Origin: Oreocharis arfaki
Taxonomy: Eukaryota; Chordata; Aves; Passeriformes; Paramythiidae
Direction of reading: 5' to 3'
Length of the DNA: 64,000 nt
Assembly: GCA_013398015.1 (NCBI GenBank)
Contig: VZRR01003434.1
Coordinates: 1,273,135-1,337,134, forward strand
The position numbers and the translations under genes were made by a program. The first letter of the stretch is position 1, and the number at the start of each line of letters is the position of its first letter. The notes below the pieces were generated by a model. The model was not told the DNA's origin. It made no database searches and saw nothing but the letters and a program-made list of their open reading frames with translations. Shown here piece after piece: positions 34,801 through 49,849 of the stretch.

Positions 34801-37800
34801 GGCACTTAAAGGACTCAAAGAAAGGAAGTTAGAGGCTGATAAAAGCACCTTCCACCCAGCCTGACACCAGCATCAGATCCACTCCAGTCATCAGCTGCTC
34901 TGGCAAGTAGGACCTCTGACAGGAAGTTACCACAGACTTCACAAACAGGATGAAAAGATGGCATTTGATGGGGTAACTGGAACAGCCATTGCTTCTACCA
35001 AAGTAGATTCTTTCTCAAGGCTTTTATCTATTAATACTGACTGTTCTTACAGTCTGGCGCAATATTACTAACCTAAACATTGTCAGCTTTAATGGTGCAG
35101 AGTAGCTGGTGCAGGTACTCACAAGAGGAGGTTATTTTAGCAGCAGTAGCACACCTAAGAATGGTGAAGGAGGAAAATTCTAGGAGTCAGTATTCCATGG
35201 TCCTTGTAACCTTTTCCTTCCAGACAAAGCAGAAATCATTTCCATGGCTAGGACAGAGTTTCAGGCTGAGGAGACATCAATATGAAAACAAAAGGAGGAG
35301 CTGGGGAGAGAAGAAAATAAGGGGCCTGACCCCTCTCTCTTATTAGAGCATCTGATGCTGGTAGAAGCAAACAAATTCAAGAAATTATGTGAGGAGGAGA
35401 GGGAAGCTGTATGCAAACAACCAGTTCCTAGAGCTACACTGAGACAAAGATCATTTGATTAAGAGGAACAAAAGGAGTAAGGGCAAAAAGACACAAATAC
35501 TAGTGCAAACAATCACAGGTACAGAAGGAGACAGGCAAGAGAAACACCTGGGTAGGTTCAGAAGACTGGCTCCAAGCAAAGAAGTGGAGTAAACTTGGGG
35601 AGAAAGATGCTGATTTCTTGGGGATCAGAAAGGTAAGTATCAGATGTTAAACGGGTGTGAGGGAAAGAAGGGATGAGGAAACAAATACACAAATTAGAGC
35701 TACAAAAGGAGAAAGAGGCGCTCTGACCTAATGCTCTTAAAGAAAAGGGTCAAGGGAAGGAAGATTCTCTGCTAGGAGGAGTATAGGAGAAAATGGAAGA
35801 GTCTCAGGACCCCTGCTGAGGTAATTTCTGTATCACAATTTTAAAAATGAAACTTTCTCCTATGTGCTCAACTAAACAGTGCATTCTTTACACTCTGAGT
35901 ACCTGTTTGCCAGGTTCAAACTGAAAAAATGCCAAAGTCATTTGCAAAGAAAGCCAGATGATGTAGCATTTTGAGGACAAGTGTCATACAATACTCAGCA
36001 CGTAAAAAATTACCAGCTGAGGTATCTAAACCTGGATACTGAAGATCAGTTGAAACTTGACATTGTTTGGCTAGCTCTCTGCAAGAAGATAAATCCCCCT
36101 TCCTATGCTTGTGAAAGCTATCCTGAAAGTCAGTGCTTATGAAAGAAACAGATATATAAACCTGGGTATTAGTAAAAAGCCCAAAAGGAAAACAATGTCA
36201 CTCCAGTGCAGTAAATAATAAATAAATACATCCTAAGTCTGCACAATTAAAATAAAACACCTAGAAGTTGTTCATTAAGTAAATGCTGTCATATTTTCTG
36301 TGATGAATGCAGTATGTGTGGTCTTGTAAAAAAAAATAATAAAACCGAAAAGACCTGAAGCAACTGTGTGAATGAAGACCATCTCATAAGGCACATGAAC
36401 AACAGGGTCAAATCAAAACTAAGAACTACCTGCACATTCTAGCAGATCCTTAACTAAGATTTACAAACGTTGAGTGCCCATCTCTGCACAGTTTGTGGGT
36501 GTAATATTAAATGCAAAATTGTGACTAAATATTTATGGTAAATTCATATGGTCAAGGATCAAAGTTATTCTTGTTTCTTTCCAGGAGATTTAGTGTACTG
36601 TGTGGTTTTTAAATGCTTATGAAGCAATAATAGCAGGCTTGATGAGTTCATAATCTAAAGCTAAGAAAAGCAGACTTGAGGACAAGTGCAACATGTTTGA
36701 GGTGTACCAAAATTACCAAATTCCAAAGCTGAGGAGTAATCAATCTCCTAAAACAATCTCTTTTGTGATTGTGCTCAAAAGAGATTTCAGTATAAACAAA
36801 ACGATGATGTCACCATCATTACAGTCACTAGCTTGAACGAGTACAGGTTCAGATGAGTAAAGTAGATTTGAAAGGCATACAGCAAGTCAAGACAGGCTAC
36901 TTAATGAATAAAATCACTTCCACTTCATTTTCTCTCTTCAATTCTCCTTTTAAAAGATCAATTTGTCTTATTGTTTCTTTTTTTTCTTCCATGTAAAGAG
37001 AAAGAATACACATTTTAAATCAGATGTGTGTTTGAACTGTTACATAGCTCAAAACAGAGTTTTAGTCTAGGGAAATTTTTTTCACCTTGTCTTAAAAAAA
37101 AAAAGAAAATAAAAAATCTGCTGCTTAATAATTTACTAGTACAGACCTCTGACAAAAGGAAAATATTTACTAACTTCAGTATATAGAATCTGGCCATTTT
37201 AGAAGGCATGGTCAGATAGTATGAAAGGTCTTTGACATGCTACCAAACATCGTGACTGTGTGTCCATCTATTACTATTTATCCCTCCTTAGTACCTTTGT
37301 AATCATACATGGTAATTACCTTGTCCAACTGCACAAACACAAGTAACAAATTTGACCATCAACAGTCGCAGTTGCAGACTTCAAAGAAATTTTCAGTTAA
37401 ATTTCCATACAAGTCACAATTATATGCACCTGATCTTTAACACCAATTTATATTTCTTACCCCATCCAGCTTGTGTGCAATATCTAAAATGTACACCTTG
37501 TATAGAAAAGCAGTGAAATTCATCCTCAGACTTGACCATGTATTTAATGCTCACTGGACTACAGTGCTAACTTAGTATCACCATGGCCAGCTTAGGAGAA
37601 GGAGAGGTCTTCCTGACATTCCACCTTCACATGATTTAGCTCTGTGGTAGCCATGATATTTACTTTTTCCCCAGGACAAAGAAAAGAAAGTTGTTTAACA
37701 TAAAAGACAGCATTGGCACAATTTAGGCTGGAAAAGGTTTCCAGACATCAGAAGAATGAAATCTAGGGAACCCTTTTAGGACAGGTTTAGGGCAAGCTTG

Positions 37801-40800
37801 AGAAAGCTAGAAACTTAAGATAGTTCTTGAAGTAGTAATTAAGGACTTTAGCATGTAAATGCCTGCAGTAGGAGAAGACTCTTCCAAGAAAAGATTCCAA
37901 GAAGTTCTTTCCAATCATGTGGTCTCACACACTTCAGAGCTGCACTTGTTCCTTGTTTTCTATACACGCTCTCACTGTAATATTTTAACCTCACCCATCC
38001 AGGCCTTCACATCACCAAAACAATCAGTACCCTTTATTATAGCCCTACTTAGCCTAAAGTCATGAGTTTAACCTTTAACCTGTTCCTCAGCCAAGGAAGA
38101 ATATTAAAGATTAGTCAACTTCTCTAAAAAATTTTCACATGCACAGAAGGAAGATAGTAAATAAACACGAAAGATATTCATATATCCAGGGTTCCAGGTA
38201 GCTGAGGTAAGTTGTGCAATATGGGACACCAAATCTCTTTTCCCATAAGGCTCTCCAGATGATCATTTTCTTCCCACACAATTTCTCTTCCATCACCCCA
38301 GGGAGTTTAATCATACCCATTGTGATGAAAAGCAAAGTTCTAAATGAGTTTGGACACCCTCTGTACTCAGTTCCAAAACGCCCAATACACCACATGCCAA
38401 TTATCTACATATAAAAGGCCTTCAGAGTTGGCATTTCTGTTTCAAAATGTTGTACTGCAAGGTCTTCACCCGGGATCTGGTGACTATACCTTTATAAACA
38501 CTTGTAACATCATCTGTATTAACATAATTTCCCTTATTTTTTCAATAATCAGTTGGGATTAAAAAAAAAACCAAAACAAAATAGACAATGCATTTACACA
38601 GTCACCACCTTTCGAAATGAAGTACCTTTACTACATACGAAGTTTTCAGTTTGCTGTTGTGGTCTTTGTTTTCTGACCAAGAACATAGCCAAAAAGCATG
38701 CCTAACTTCAGATACTTTTCTTCCATATTTAAGAAGTTTCAGCTCTTGAGAAGTAAGGTATTTAGAGACAAAAACCAGCGGTATAACTAAGTCATAGTCT
38801 TTTAATATTAAAATAAACAGTTATAATAAATAAAAATACAATTATTTAATTACAGATTGCAGCTTAAGTGTTTTAGTGAATATTATCAAAATTTTTAACA
38901 GTGCTTTTTTTCTCTTACATTAAAGCATAACCCTATATATTTTGTTTTCTGCACAAGAGATAGGAAACCTTTACTTTAAAAGGGGAATTAAGCAAGACGG
39001 TACCAATAAAACAGGAAGGTAATTCTTACTCTCCTGGCCTCCTGGGAGAGAACAGATTTGAATATTGCTCCTAACAGAGCATGGTCAGCATAGTGACAAA
39101 TGTGTTTGTGGATGAACGGCACAACTGATGCAAATGAGGGTACATATGCCACTAGGCACAGCTTTGTGATATTTTGGGGGAGGAAGTGGGTGGCCTGCTT
39201 TGCTTACCCCCTCACTTAAAGAGAAATACTGTGTAGATCGTCATTCTCACTATCTCCAGTTTTCTGGCACTCATAGAGGAGCATGGATATATGGAACATT
39301 TATTTACAAGTCAAATGTGTGTCCCACATTTAGTTATGTGGTTATTAAGATGACAGTGCTGCTAATGAACTGTATGTATTCCCTAATGCAAATCAGATTA
39401 AGAATTACAGAGATTATAACCTCCCATGAGGGAACTGTTGTCCAAGTCCCTTGTGTAAATGTAACATCTAGAAAGTTCAGCTCTCCTATCTGAGACTTCT
39501 AAAGAACAATAACCATTACAACATACTACATTAAACAGTCTCAACTGAAAGGAAGAATCATCAATGGCAAATATAGGCACATTGTTCAGGAGAGAAAGTC
39601 ATTACAGCATAAATTCAGAGGTTACTGTCCCTCAGAATATTCTTCTTAGCAAAAACAATTCATCACCAATAGATAACATGAAACAAAATAATGCTTTCCA
39701 AGTCCTTTATCTGATCTGTCCTTGTATCTTTTTCTTAATGAAGAGGTATTCACCAGATTGTATTAGGAGGTAGGATGTCCACCAAACAAAAACTAGAAAA
39801 AACCAGATCAGAGTTGAAAAATTTCCTGAGCCATAATCAAAGCGCACTCTGGTTCTTGTTGTTCACCACTCTTCCACACGTCTGCTTTTAATTCTAACGA
39901 CTTGCTCTACTTCCAGTCTGGAAATTGCCATGGCACAAATCCCACCCATTAGACAATTTTGGGCAAAGAAGCTGTGAGGCTTAGAGCAAGAAGAAAGCAG
40001 CCAAAAATGAGAGTGGCCAGCTAAGGAAAGCAAGGTACAGCATGACCTGTCTCAATTCCTAAACAGCCTGTACTCCAGTCTGGAGAGTTTGCTGAGTGAG
40101 CTGGCAGTGATCTTAGAAGTGATGGCCCTAGGCCACCACAGTGCAAATGGAAACTGCTACCTGCACTTTCTGTGCTGTACCACATAAGTTCTTAGAATAT
40201 TTATGAAAGTACCGAATTGTAAGTAAATGCTACCCGGGACAATTGTTCTGTCAACAAATGGAACACATGTTTCTGCAGCACTCTGGTAACTGAGTAGGAG
40301 TCAGATTACATCCCATCAGCCAGCGGGGAAGCTTAGTTTTCCCTTGTGATTGCGAACCACGAAGTTGTTTTTGGCAAGATACAAATAGCTGTGGCCCTGA
40401 CAGACATCTAGTCACTGAATTTCCAGTTATGGAGAAGTTGGATTTAGTGGTTTCAGATCTGAAATATGGACTTCACCTTAATTCTACAGCTATTACAAAA
40501 CAATTTGCCTATGAAGTTGCAGGCCAACATGAGCAAAAAACATCACAGAAGTTCAGAAAAAGTACTAATGCACTTGTATTTGTCTAGAAAAGGATTAAAA
40601 TGCCTATAGCCAGGACACATGGATTTCCAGTTTTAATAAAATGCAATTATTTTACCTCAAAATTGGCGCTTTTTTTTGACTGATTGATACTATTGGCGGA
40701 TGAGGTGAGAAAGCAAGTTGGAGGCTATTGATACCAAAATTTAGACAGAAAAGGGGTTCTTGGATTTTCTTCCTTTGAATTTGCAACATTAAAATTTTAT

Positions 40801-41699
40801 CCTGTCTTCAAAAATCATCTGGCTGTACTGGCACATTCAGCTTCCACTCAGGTGCCTTCAAAATTCCTTTGTACTATGAGTTCATTTCTTATGTGTTTCG
40901 TAGTGCAAAAAAGGTTTTCCATACAGGTGTCCGAGTAGATGGGATAGGCACTACTTTCTTTGTGCTGCTGAAGTGCTCTTTCTACTCTTCACAATGCTAC
41001 TTCTTTAATTTACTATGGTCTGTTTTAAAGGTGCAACATAGTTGGACAATCTCAAATTCCTATTTGATAACAGAAAAGTCAAATTTCTTGAAAGACAAAA
41101 ATTTTCTTTTTGTGATCATGCAGGTCACCTAGCATAGCAGAAAGTTTCATACACAACATTTGCTCAGAAATTCATCCAAAGGATTTTAGTAAAATCATAT
41201 ATTGGATCATATATGGAATATATTAAAGTGGAAGCAATATCTAAATAGATTAATTTTAAATAAATAACAAGGAAAGAGAAAACTTGTGGAAACAGAACAA
41301 GAAAGTCAATTTTTGGGAAAGATATTTACAAGACACAATTACTTGCATCTTTTAAACTGGGCTACTTAATATGAAATGCTTTATGTCTGTAACCAAATGT
41401 CTTTATTAATGACTAGATTGCCACCATATGCCAAATGGGTTACAGCAGATACTCGAAAATTTAAGAAAATCTATGTTCTTTACTTAGTGCATATGTAACA
41501 ATTTAGATTTCAAATAGCTAGACCTGGAAAAAAAACCCCAAGAAAATAGGCATAAATCTAGAACCTAACTCATAACTCTCATTTCAAGTCAGCTCCCAGT
41601 TACAGAACTCTTGCTTACCTTGGTGAGTGTTGCTAAAGTATTCTCAGTCTCAAGTAAAAGCAAAACAATTATCCCAGTGTTACTTCTTCAGATGTGGTA
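31811..41699. other. Upstream intergenic sequence, no gene seen
   Basis: Begins the desert 5' of SLC4A7. It contains a T tract just outside the CpG island (31850-31865), the TATA-like box at 32948 and a strongly purine-rich stretch at about 35,260-35,800. No exon, RNA gene or repeat family was recognised. Confidence 0.55.
32948..32955 (+). promoter_or_regulatory. Isolated TATA-like box
   Basis: TATAAAAG followed by a GC-richer stretch (32,956-33,130) reads like a plus-strand core promoter or the centre of an LTR. I recognise no coding or LTR sequence after it, so it is only a candidate. Confidence 0.2.
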
Positions 41700-41835
41700 T
41701 CACAGAATCATAGAACAGTTTGGGTTGGAGGGAACCTTAAAGGTCACCTCCTCCAACCCCCTCCAATGGGCAGTGACATCAGCCCATGGGGTAGCTCAGA
41801 GTCCTGTCCAATCCTATGACTCTGTGACTCTTGAA
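41700..41835 (-). mobile_element. CR1 LINE 3'-end fragment, possibly two facing tails
   Basis: CACAGAATCATAGAACAGTT followed by TGGGTTGGAGGGAACCTTAA and AGGTCACCTCCTCCAACCCC is the complement of a CR1 3' end, continuing to GTAGCTCAGAGTCCTGTCCAA. It then changes abruptly to TCCTATGACTCTGTGACTCT, which reads as a CR1 tail in the opposite orientation. The left about 110 bases are securely minus strand; the last 25 may belong to a second, plus-strand copy. Confidence 0.8.
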
Positions 41836-44800
41836 AGTGACATGAGTATTATTTCTGTGGTAGAAATATTAACTGAAAGCAGTGGCTCTGAGTCACATCA
41901 GCAGATTCAGTAGTGCTTTGTAAAGAGTTGCACAGAATTTCTATTCATCTCTAATTTTGATGCAGATTTTCAGATTCTTTCTTCTTAAAAAAAAACCCCA
42001 CATAATGTTCACCATCCTGACTTAATCATTTTATCAATGGATATAATAGGATTTTTGGAAACAAATGTTATCACCATCTCCAGGATAATGGAAGTTCCTA
42101 CGGTACCAAAAGAAAAATGCTGCCACAAGTACAAAATATCATAGGACAACAGCAGTGTTACCTAAAATGACCTAGACTAAGCTGGTTTTTTGGATTCTGA
42201 CTTTGATGATGTCTGCGAGTGATCTAAAGGCATGTTTGCACTCAAAATTAACACATACCCACTTTCAAGATCCCATTTAGAGCACATAGCTCTCCTGAAG
42301 CCTATCTGTTTTATTTCAGCTAAGAAATTATTTTTTTCTTCTATATTTGTAGTTCTAATACTCCAACAATATTTCATTATAAAGACCTATACTAACTGCA
42401 TCTAGCAGAAAAACGTCTTGGCCTGGATGTAGAAGGGGTAGAAAAAGTGAAATACAGTCTCTATTGTTTCATTCTTTCCTGAACAAGACATACTCTGAGC
42501 AAGACTCTTCCTTACTGAAGATTTGCAGCTTCTGTAAATCATCTTGGCTACCCTGGCTTGACTGCATCTGTGTCAAGCAGTCCATGTACAGCCTAAGCAA
42601 TAGCAGTATATCATCTCAAAAGAGTGCAGGGAAAGACAGAGGGAGAAAAGCTGAGGCTCTTCTGAACTGAGAACCACGCTGGCACATTAGCATGGAACCC
42701 TGCTGGGGCTGATCACTCTGGTGAAAAAGCATCCATAGAGATGTAACCCCAGATAGTTGCTGACATTTTATGACTCTCCTTTGCCTTTTATGGGAGCTGC
42801 CATTTATAGCCAAGAAATGGTTCTTACTTTCTTCGTTCCCAATTTTTGGATCTAAACCAGTACTAGAAGTCTGTTCAACCAACCCGCATGAGACTTCCTA
42901 GTTTAAAGCTGCCACCACCAGCCTGCTGAAGTTTGAAGGTAACAGGCACTGTAGTTTGGCTTTCCACTTTATCTTCCCATCAGCATTTGTCTTAAGCTTT
43001 TATTTATATTGTTCTGTCACAAGTAAAAACATAGAGACAACTGTTTTATCTTCAGTCCTGTGGTGTGGTTTGGAGTGATTTTGGCAGTGTCATTTATAAT
43101 CAGACCTGCTTAAGCTGTGATTAAAACATTTATTTACACCAGCAGATACAGAAATCATGTTTACACATTCAGTTCTGACTTAGTACAACCAATAATTGTA
43201 ACATACTTTTTGATCCCTAATTGCAAGGTACGATAAGAACATATAGTCTCGCAATCATTATACACTTTTTTTTTCCTATTTAATAAAAAGTTACTATGAT
43301 AGCTACAGAGAAATATATCCCAGAAATTTATCACCCCAAAATTGTCTATAAAAACAAAGTTTCTAGGATTTGGTTTCTCAAAGAAAATATACATAATAAT
43401 GACAATGTTAGGGCCCCAAGTTTGGTCTCTATTCTCAGATCACCTAAGATATTTAAGTGTTACTGTTGTATTGCATTTCAGTAAGAAATTTGCTCTCCAC
43501 CTTCTTCTCCATTACAGTTTCATTTGAAAGAAAAACAAAACACTGCTAAAAATAGTTGTTAATTCAACATTAACATAAGTTCAGCAAAGCTCTACACAAA
43601 TCTTCCAGAACAGAATATGGCTTTCTTTGTTTAAGCTTCTAAATTACATTATATAAAACCTATTAGAATTTATACCACCCACCCAAAACCCTGTATAAAC
43701 CCTAAGCTCTGCAAAGTGTAATACAAACCAAAGATAGAAGATTGTAGGGGGAAATAAAATGCCAAACATAAGCTTCCCAATTTGCCAAGATAACTGCAGA
43801 TAAAAATAAAGCTTGGAGTTTAATACTTGGCTGCAGGAAAGCTTACTTTGCTGAGGACTAGAGTTTAGAATAATTCCCCAAAGAACTCTGGCACTAGGAG
43901 ACTGCAAGGACTTATGTTATTTAGAAAACAATTTCTTCTACTGACAGAATGATTAGCTTTCAAGAGCATATCTGGCTTTCCTTCTTCTTAGTTTTTTGTT
44001 AAAATAAAATCTTTTTGACACTAGTCTTTTTGGAGAAGACCCAGAGTGGGTAAAAATGGTTCCATAAAAATAGGACAGCTTTGCAACAGAGATGATAAAT
44101 TCCATTATGTCTCAGAGCAGGAGCAACAGTAATCAGATATTTTTGGCTACTTTATGCTCTCTCTAGCTACAGAGGATTTTCCCCTGTGAGAGGCTGCACC
44201 CCAGATAACTCAAGTATAGCACTGTTCTCTCAAGATGTCTAGGCCAGACACAAGTTACAACTCTAGAGCTTATTGCTACTACCAAATTTTGAATCTTGCA
44301 CATTGTTCCATACAAGTGAGACTATCCCACCATCTATTTCTACTACTGAAATGCTCTGTTCAAATCTAGTCCCTGAGAGAAAGATTATACCAGCTCTTTG
44401 CAGAGCTCATGGCAGTGAAGAAAAATCAACTCCTAACTTGTGAGACTGCTTCCCTTGCACCTATTATTTCTGACTCAGAGTCAGAAGGCTGATGTGTGAT
44501 CCCATAGCTATGTGGTTTAATCTGAACCTGGGGCTGCTTGCAGTCATGCTCTCCTCTGTATGCTACCATTTACCTGTCCTGTGCTAGCACTGCTGCTTCT
44601 GCAATTGTTTGGCAAGGAGAGTCAGCTGAAAACCAATCCTTAAAAAAAAAGATCCATTTTTTTCTGGCTCAGCCTTCAAAGAAGAGAGAACCATAGCAGC
44701 TCCCAGTAGTTCAGCTACAATTGCTGCAATAATGCACCTTTATTTGCATCTCCAGCTTGCCCATCACATCAGACTCTTCTATCTCCTCCATTAGATTTTC

Positions 44801-47800
44801 TAACTGGAGCCCTGTGCTTTCCTCTTGCAGCTTCTCAGTTAGCTGAAGCTCTTCATAAGCATCCCCTGAGGTATCTTATTCTTCTAATCCCCCGCAGTTA
44901 ACATGGGTGAAATTGCTGACGTGCAGTGACAACTTGTTGTAAACATAGATCAAAAATATCCCCCTTGTTTACTTACCCTGCCTATTTGCAAGGCTTGTTT
45001 ATGTGACAGTCTTTGAAGTACTGGCTATGTCCGTGCTATATACTGTTCAAATACAGAACAAAAATTTCAGCTGGACACACAAGGCAATAGAAGTTCCATG
45101 CCCTAGATCCAATAGAGCAGTCACTCATAGACTGTGTGATGTGTGTATCAGTACCAGTACTTCCAGTGCTTGTACCTGTTGCCATTGCCATTACTATCAC
45201 TGACACATAGGAAAAAAAATTAAACTAAATTTTAGGAGAAGAGTTGTGAGGTAAGGAGCACTTGTGTTACTTGGGCTGCACGTTACTAAATAAACTACCC
45301 ATTATGCATGCTCGCTGTGCCTGCACTTGTGAGGCTCAGCAAAGAGAAATAGAGTTCTGTGATGAAAAGCCCCCCCAGCTGCAGCTGCCTCCAGGAGCAG
45401 AAGAGCGACCCAAGCCAGCAGGACTTACTATAAAAGAGAGGAAGGATTGTGCTTAAGCTATCATACTGACTAAACCCCACAGGCAGCAGCTCTTCCTCTT
45501 GTCCTCAGACATGTTTTAACCCTGAGCCCATTTTCAGCCCAGCTGTAGCAAAGTTATTTGGCCTTGGTGAGAGAGCCCTAAATGTCACTTGCACACTGCT
45601 GGCACAGGATGCCTCACTGCCTCCCATGCTATTTCAAATGTAGAGATTCCTCTCAAACACCAAGCTTGCAGGATGAAAATGTCACCCAGCACTACCAGCA
45701 CGTTTATTTCAGGCACGAAGGTCGGGACGAATCAAAGGCCATTCCTTCTATCCTTCCTACAGTCCTCGAGCAAGCTGCATACTATAAATCTGGGGCACCT
45801 CAAAGTACCTTTATTAAAAGGTCCAAACATGATTCCTAGTAACAAAGTCCAGACTATGTTACTAAAATAAGATAGTATAAACTAAGTACTCTCTGGACAT
45901 ACTTTGACAGTAGATTGCCAGCACAGGTTCTATATATGACTGATCCTGATAAGAACAATCCTTCAGCAACTATCCCACAGTGTCTTTGTTCTCCAGGTAG
46001 TATAAACTGCAGTTACTTTTCAGAACTCCTCCACCCAGGAACCTGGACACCATCACTCTTTTCTGAGAAGCTCATTTCCTAGCCCACCTTGCCACACAAA
46101 ATCTCCATCTCAAAACTGTACTGCTGCCTGGGAAAGGATTCTTGGATCCCTTACACCTGCAGGTTTGTACTGCCTCTTGGATCTCTCTGCAGGACACATT
46201 TACATGGTTGCTGAAGCCTGGAAAGCAAAAGTGGGCTCTGCTGGAAACACATTAGGTAAAGGTACAGCAAGAGCCTTACTGAGAAACAAGGAAAACATAC
46301 AATCCAGGCTGCTCTCCTCCAGAATAGAAAAGTTCTTGATAAACCTGGCAGTGCAGTGATGCCATTCCAGTGTTGTCACTCATGTTGTCACTTGTCACTT
46401 GTACCTCCTGAGACCTAGAAGGAGAACTGTTTGCAGTGCCCACTGAGAATGGATTTGAGTGATTATCCCCGACGGCAGATGTACATTGAGGAGGGGGATA
46501 TGGACTTCATTTACAGCAGGAATAGCTCTGTCCTAAGTCAGGTTAAACCTACACTTTGAAAGAAACACAGTAAGAGCAACGGGAGACAGTTCAAATTATT
46601 CTGGCACACGTTTTTCTCACTCAGGAAGTCTGTAATTGACATTCCCCCTCCTTTTCAATGTATGAGATGCAGGCAGGTATCTAGAGAATAAAAAATTTGA
46701 CTTTCTAAGACCCATTTATTCCAGGGTATGTCCTGAGGAAGCAGACTGAAGGAAAGGACTGAGAATTTCCACTGAGGAGCATACCAGGAGGCTAGGAGAG
46801 CACTGGAAGTGGTCCTGATGGTCCTGACTCTGGAAAGTAGCATATGACAGCCCGTTGGCCCTCTGTGCTATGCAGTTACATGCATCCCCACTGCACCAGA
46901 GCGAGCAGTTTAAACTCACACCCTTCACCTCACGGCTGTGTGGCCAGGTCCCCCAGTGCAGCTGACAGGCACGTGCTAACACAGCTTTGCCAGCGCCCAC
47001 ACCCAAATATGTTTCTCAGTCAAGGAATTGTGACAAGATACTCACCAGATGGCATTCATGCATCTTGCAAACTAGAAGATTAGATTTTCCATGGACGTGG
47101 AGCACAGCAAAGGTCCTACAGAACAGGACTTTGGATGCTGGTAGGATGCCCTTCACAGTGCCTGTGCATCTAGTGTTTGTAGCCGCTCACAATGATGGCA
47201 TATCACAAAGACCCTGAGCACAAACATAACAGCCAAGCAGACAAAGGCCATTATCCACCCTTGCTTTTAGTGTCAGACCTGGCTTTAGTCACGTTGCCCA
47301 AGACCAGTGACAGGCATAAAGAAATTGAACAGCTGGCCTGAGTTCATCTATATGGAATTAGCCTAAGCACTATAGCCTCTCTCTTTACTTCTGCTAGCAG
47401 AGATTGATCTGCATCCAGTGTTCTATATTGTACCAAAGGACATGGCTTCACGCCGGCAGCCTGAGCCTGTGTCACACAAACCACTGCTGCTGGGTTGAAA
47501 CCAGCCTATTGACTACTGTGCCTATGTTTGCTTCTCCTGTTATCTTATTGGAACAGCTTCGCAGAAACAGGAGTCATTTAATAACTCCTTATCAAAGCTT
47601 CAAGCTGGATTTTATCTTTCTTCTCTTCTTGCAAAGGATATTGTTTGTGCAAAATTAATCTGACTGACCGAGCACTTCTTTCTGTTTGTTTCTATTCCCA
47701 TCAAAGCACTTATACTTAATTTCTATTCCTCTATGTAGTCAGTCAAGTTTAACTATTTTCTAACTTGGCCAGTAGATATGTTTGTACATGGATATGCATC

Positions 47801-49849
47801 CTATCTCATGGTTAAATGTCAGTTTCATCGTTTTTAATGCAATGTATGATTTATGTGGCATCTTCACACACTAAGTTGGATATTCTAAGTATAAATTTTG
47901 GATCTCATAAGTGCAAGTGACTACAACAGTGTTTATAAGCTCAACACTCTAGAAGAACCAGTATTAGACACACATTACACTATTCTAATGAAGGAGAAAG
48001 AGAGCAGACTCGGACTTGAAGAAATACCTTTTTTCCTAGAAATATGTATTTGGCAATGTGTGATGCTCTTTTCAGTTGACGGTGACTGAAGATTCACAAT
48101 AAAAAATGAATAAAATCTATTAATCAGAGAAAGGGGGAGATGTTGAAAGGGAGAAAAGAGACTTATGGCTTTCCATAAAATGTTTCGATCCTTGTTTTGA
48201 TTTCCTTTAGCTTTGTGTTTTGCTGTTGCCTAAGGAAAACTCTCTGATCGAACACATCACATCTAATGTCAGACAGAGTTAATCTAATTCCTTGCGTGGA
48301 ATACTGTTAGTTTACCAAAACGATGCATCAAATCCCTAACTAGTTCAAAGGCTGTATGCACAAGTTATTTCCCTAGAGATAGGACAATCCAAATAAAACA
48401 TTGTTTCTGCTCCTTGGACCAGAAACAGAAAAGGCTAGTTTTGCAGCAACAGGGCCTCCTAACACGAGGCCTATTTTGTCTGACAGAAATTACTTGAAAG
48501 ATTGTCAGCTTTATGCCTTAAATGAGGACTGTAAAAAAATCTCAGAATATCACCCAGATACCAATGAAGGAATTTTTTTTTTTAAGATATAAGTGAATTT
48601 TCTATACCTGTAAGTTTTCTAAGTTCCACTAAGAGGAAATGTGATTTTTTTTCAGTGTTGCTGTAGAAAATTCCATTCATGAGAATTGGATTGACAGTCT
48701 CTGTATCTCACACTATCCAAAAAGAATCTCCCATACACATATTAGCTCATTTACTGATATGAATTGTAACTGCTTACGGCAGCACAAACAGCTCTGGGGA
48801 CTATTTGATGTAAATTCTGCAATAGCTTAATTCCGTGCAGTTCCAATGACTTCAGTGCAAATATTTTAGATTTAAATAACCACAAATAAGCAAAATTAAA
48901 GTTTGGAATCCCACTCAGCAAAGTTTTTTCACAGTCAGTCCTACTTGCAGAAAGAATTATTTGGTCTTTCCTTTTAAACATATTGGGTAAGCCTTAAAAA
49001 AACCCTTCCTCCCTACAACACGCACACAGGTACTGTCACAATGTTACATCCCACTTAAAGTGTCTTCTTGGCTTTAAGAAGGAAAGAAAAGATGCAATTC
49101 TGTATTAAAATTATGGTACAGAGTGTCATTTTTAGTATAGAGAGAACTACCTCAGATTGGCATAACTTAAGCTGTATCTCTCTGCAGACATCTGCATTCA
49201 GAGCAGACATGGCTGATCTATCATACTTTCATTGTGTCATGTATTTATGATCCCACTGGAAAATAAAACTAAAGATAAAGAAAAAAAAAAGTGCTGAGTC
49301 CAGTTACACCTTTAAAATGAGAGCAAGTACAAACCTGCTCTGCTTAGAGCTGCGCCAAGAACAGCTCATTCAAATACACACAGCAAACACATTCACTCCT
49401 ATTCCAGCCTCCCAGTGACCTTTCACCAGCGTGCCTATCAGCCTCCAGAGCAGCACAGAAAATCACTTCACAGTACTTGTCAGTAGTATTTCACCCCTCT
49501 CTATTTTCAGGTGCATAATTCGTAATCCGAAGAATTTGGGCAGATGTGTGTCTTTGAGGATCCAAATCTAAACTTCAAGTAATTCAGCCCAAATAATTAA
49601 CCACGTATTTGAAAAAAACCTACCCTATTGGGAACACATCCTTACCAAATCCCAATGCCAGATTTGGATTATTCACTTTGCTCTCTGCAGTCCACATCCC
49701 ACAATTCCCTGCAGCAAATAACTAAAATGCTTACCTTTCCAAAGAGCTGGCACTTCTAAACGCCCGTGGTAATTCATACCTGAAGTGGCTCCTTACTGGA
49801 CAGCTGGTGAACTGGTGGAAAATGTCTGGGACTTTCCCTAAGTGTGAAG
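41836..49849. other. Intergenic, no gene seen
   Basis: No exon or repeat family recognised. A slightly GC-richer part around 45.3-46.4 kb has short ORFs (up to 93 codons) without recognisable features. Confidence 0.55.
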
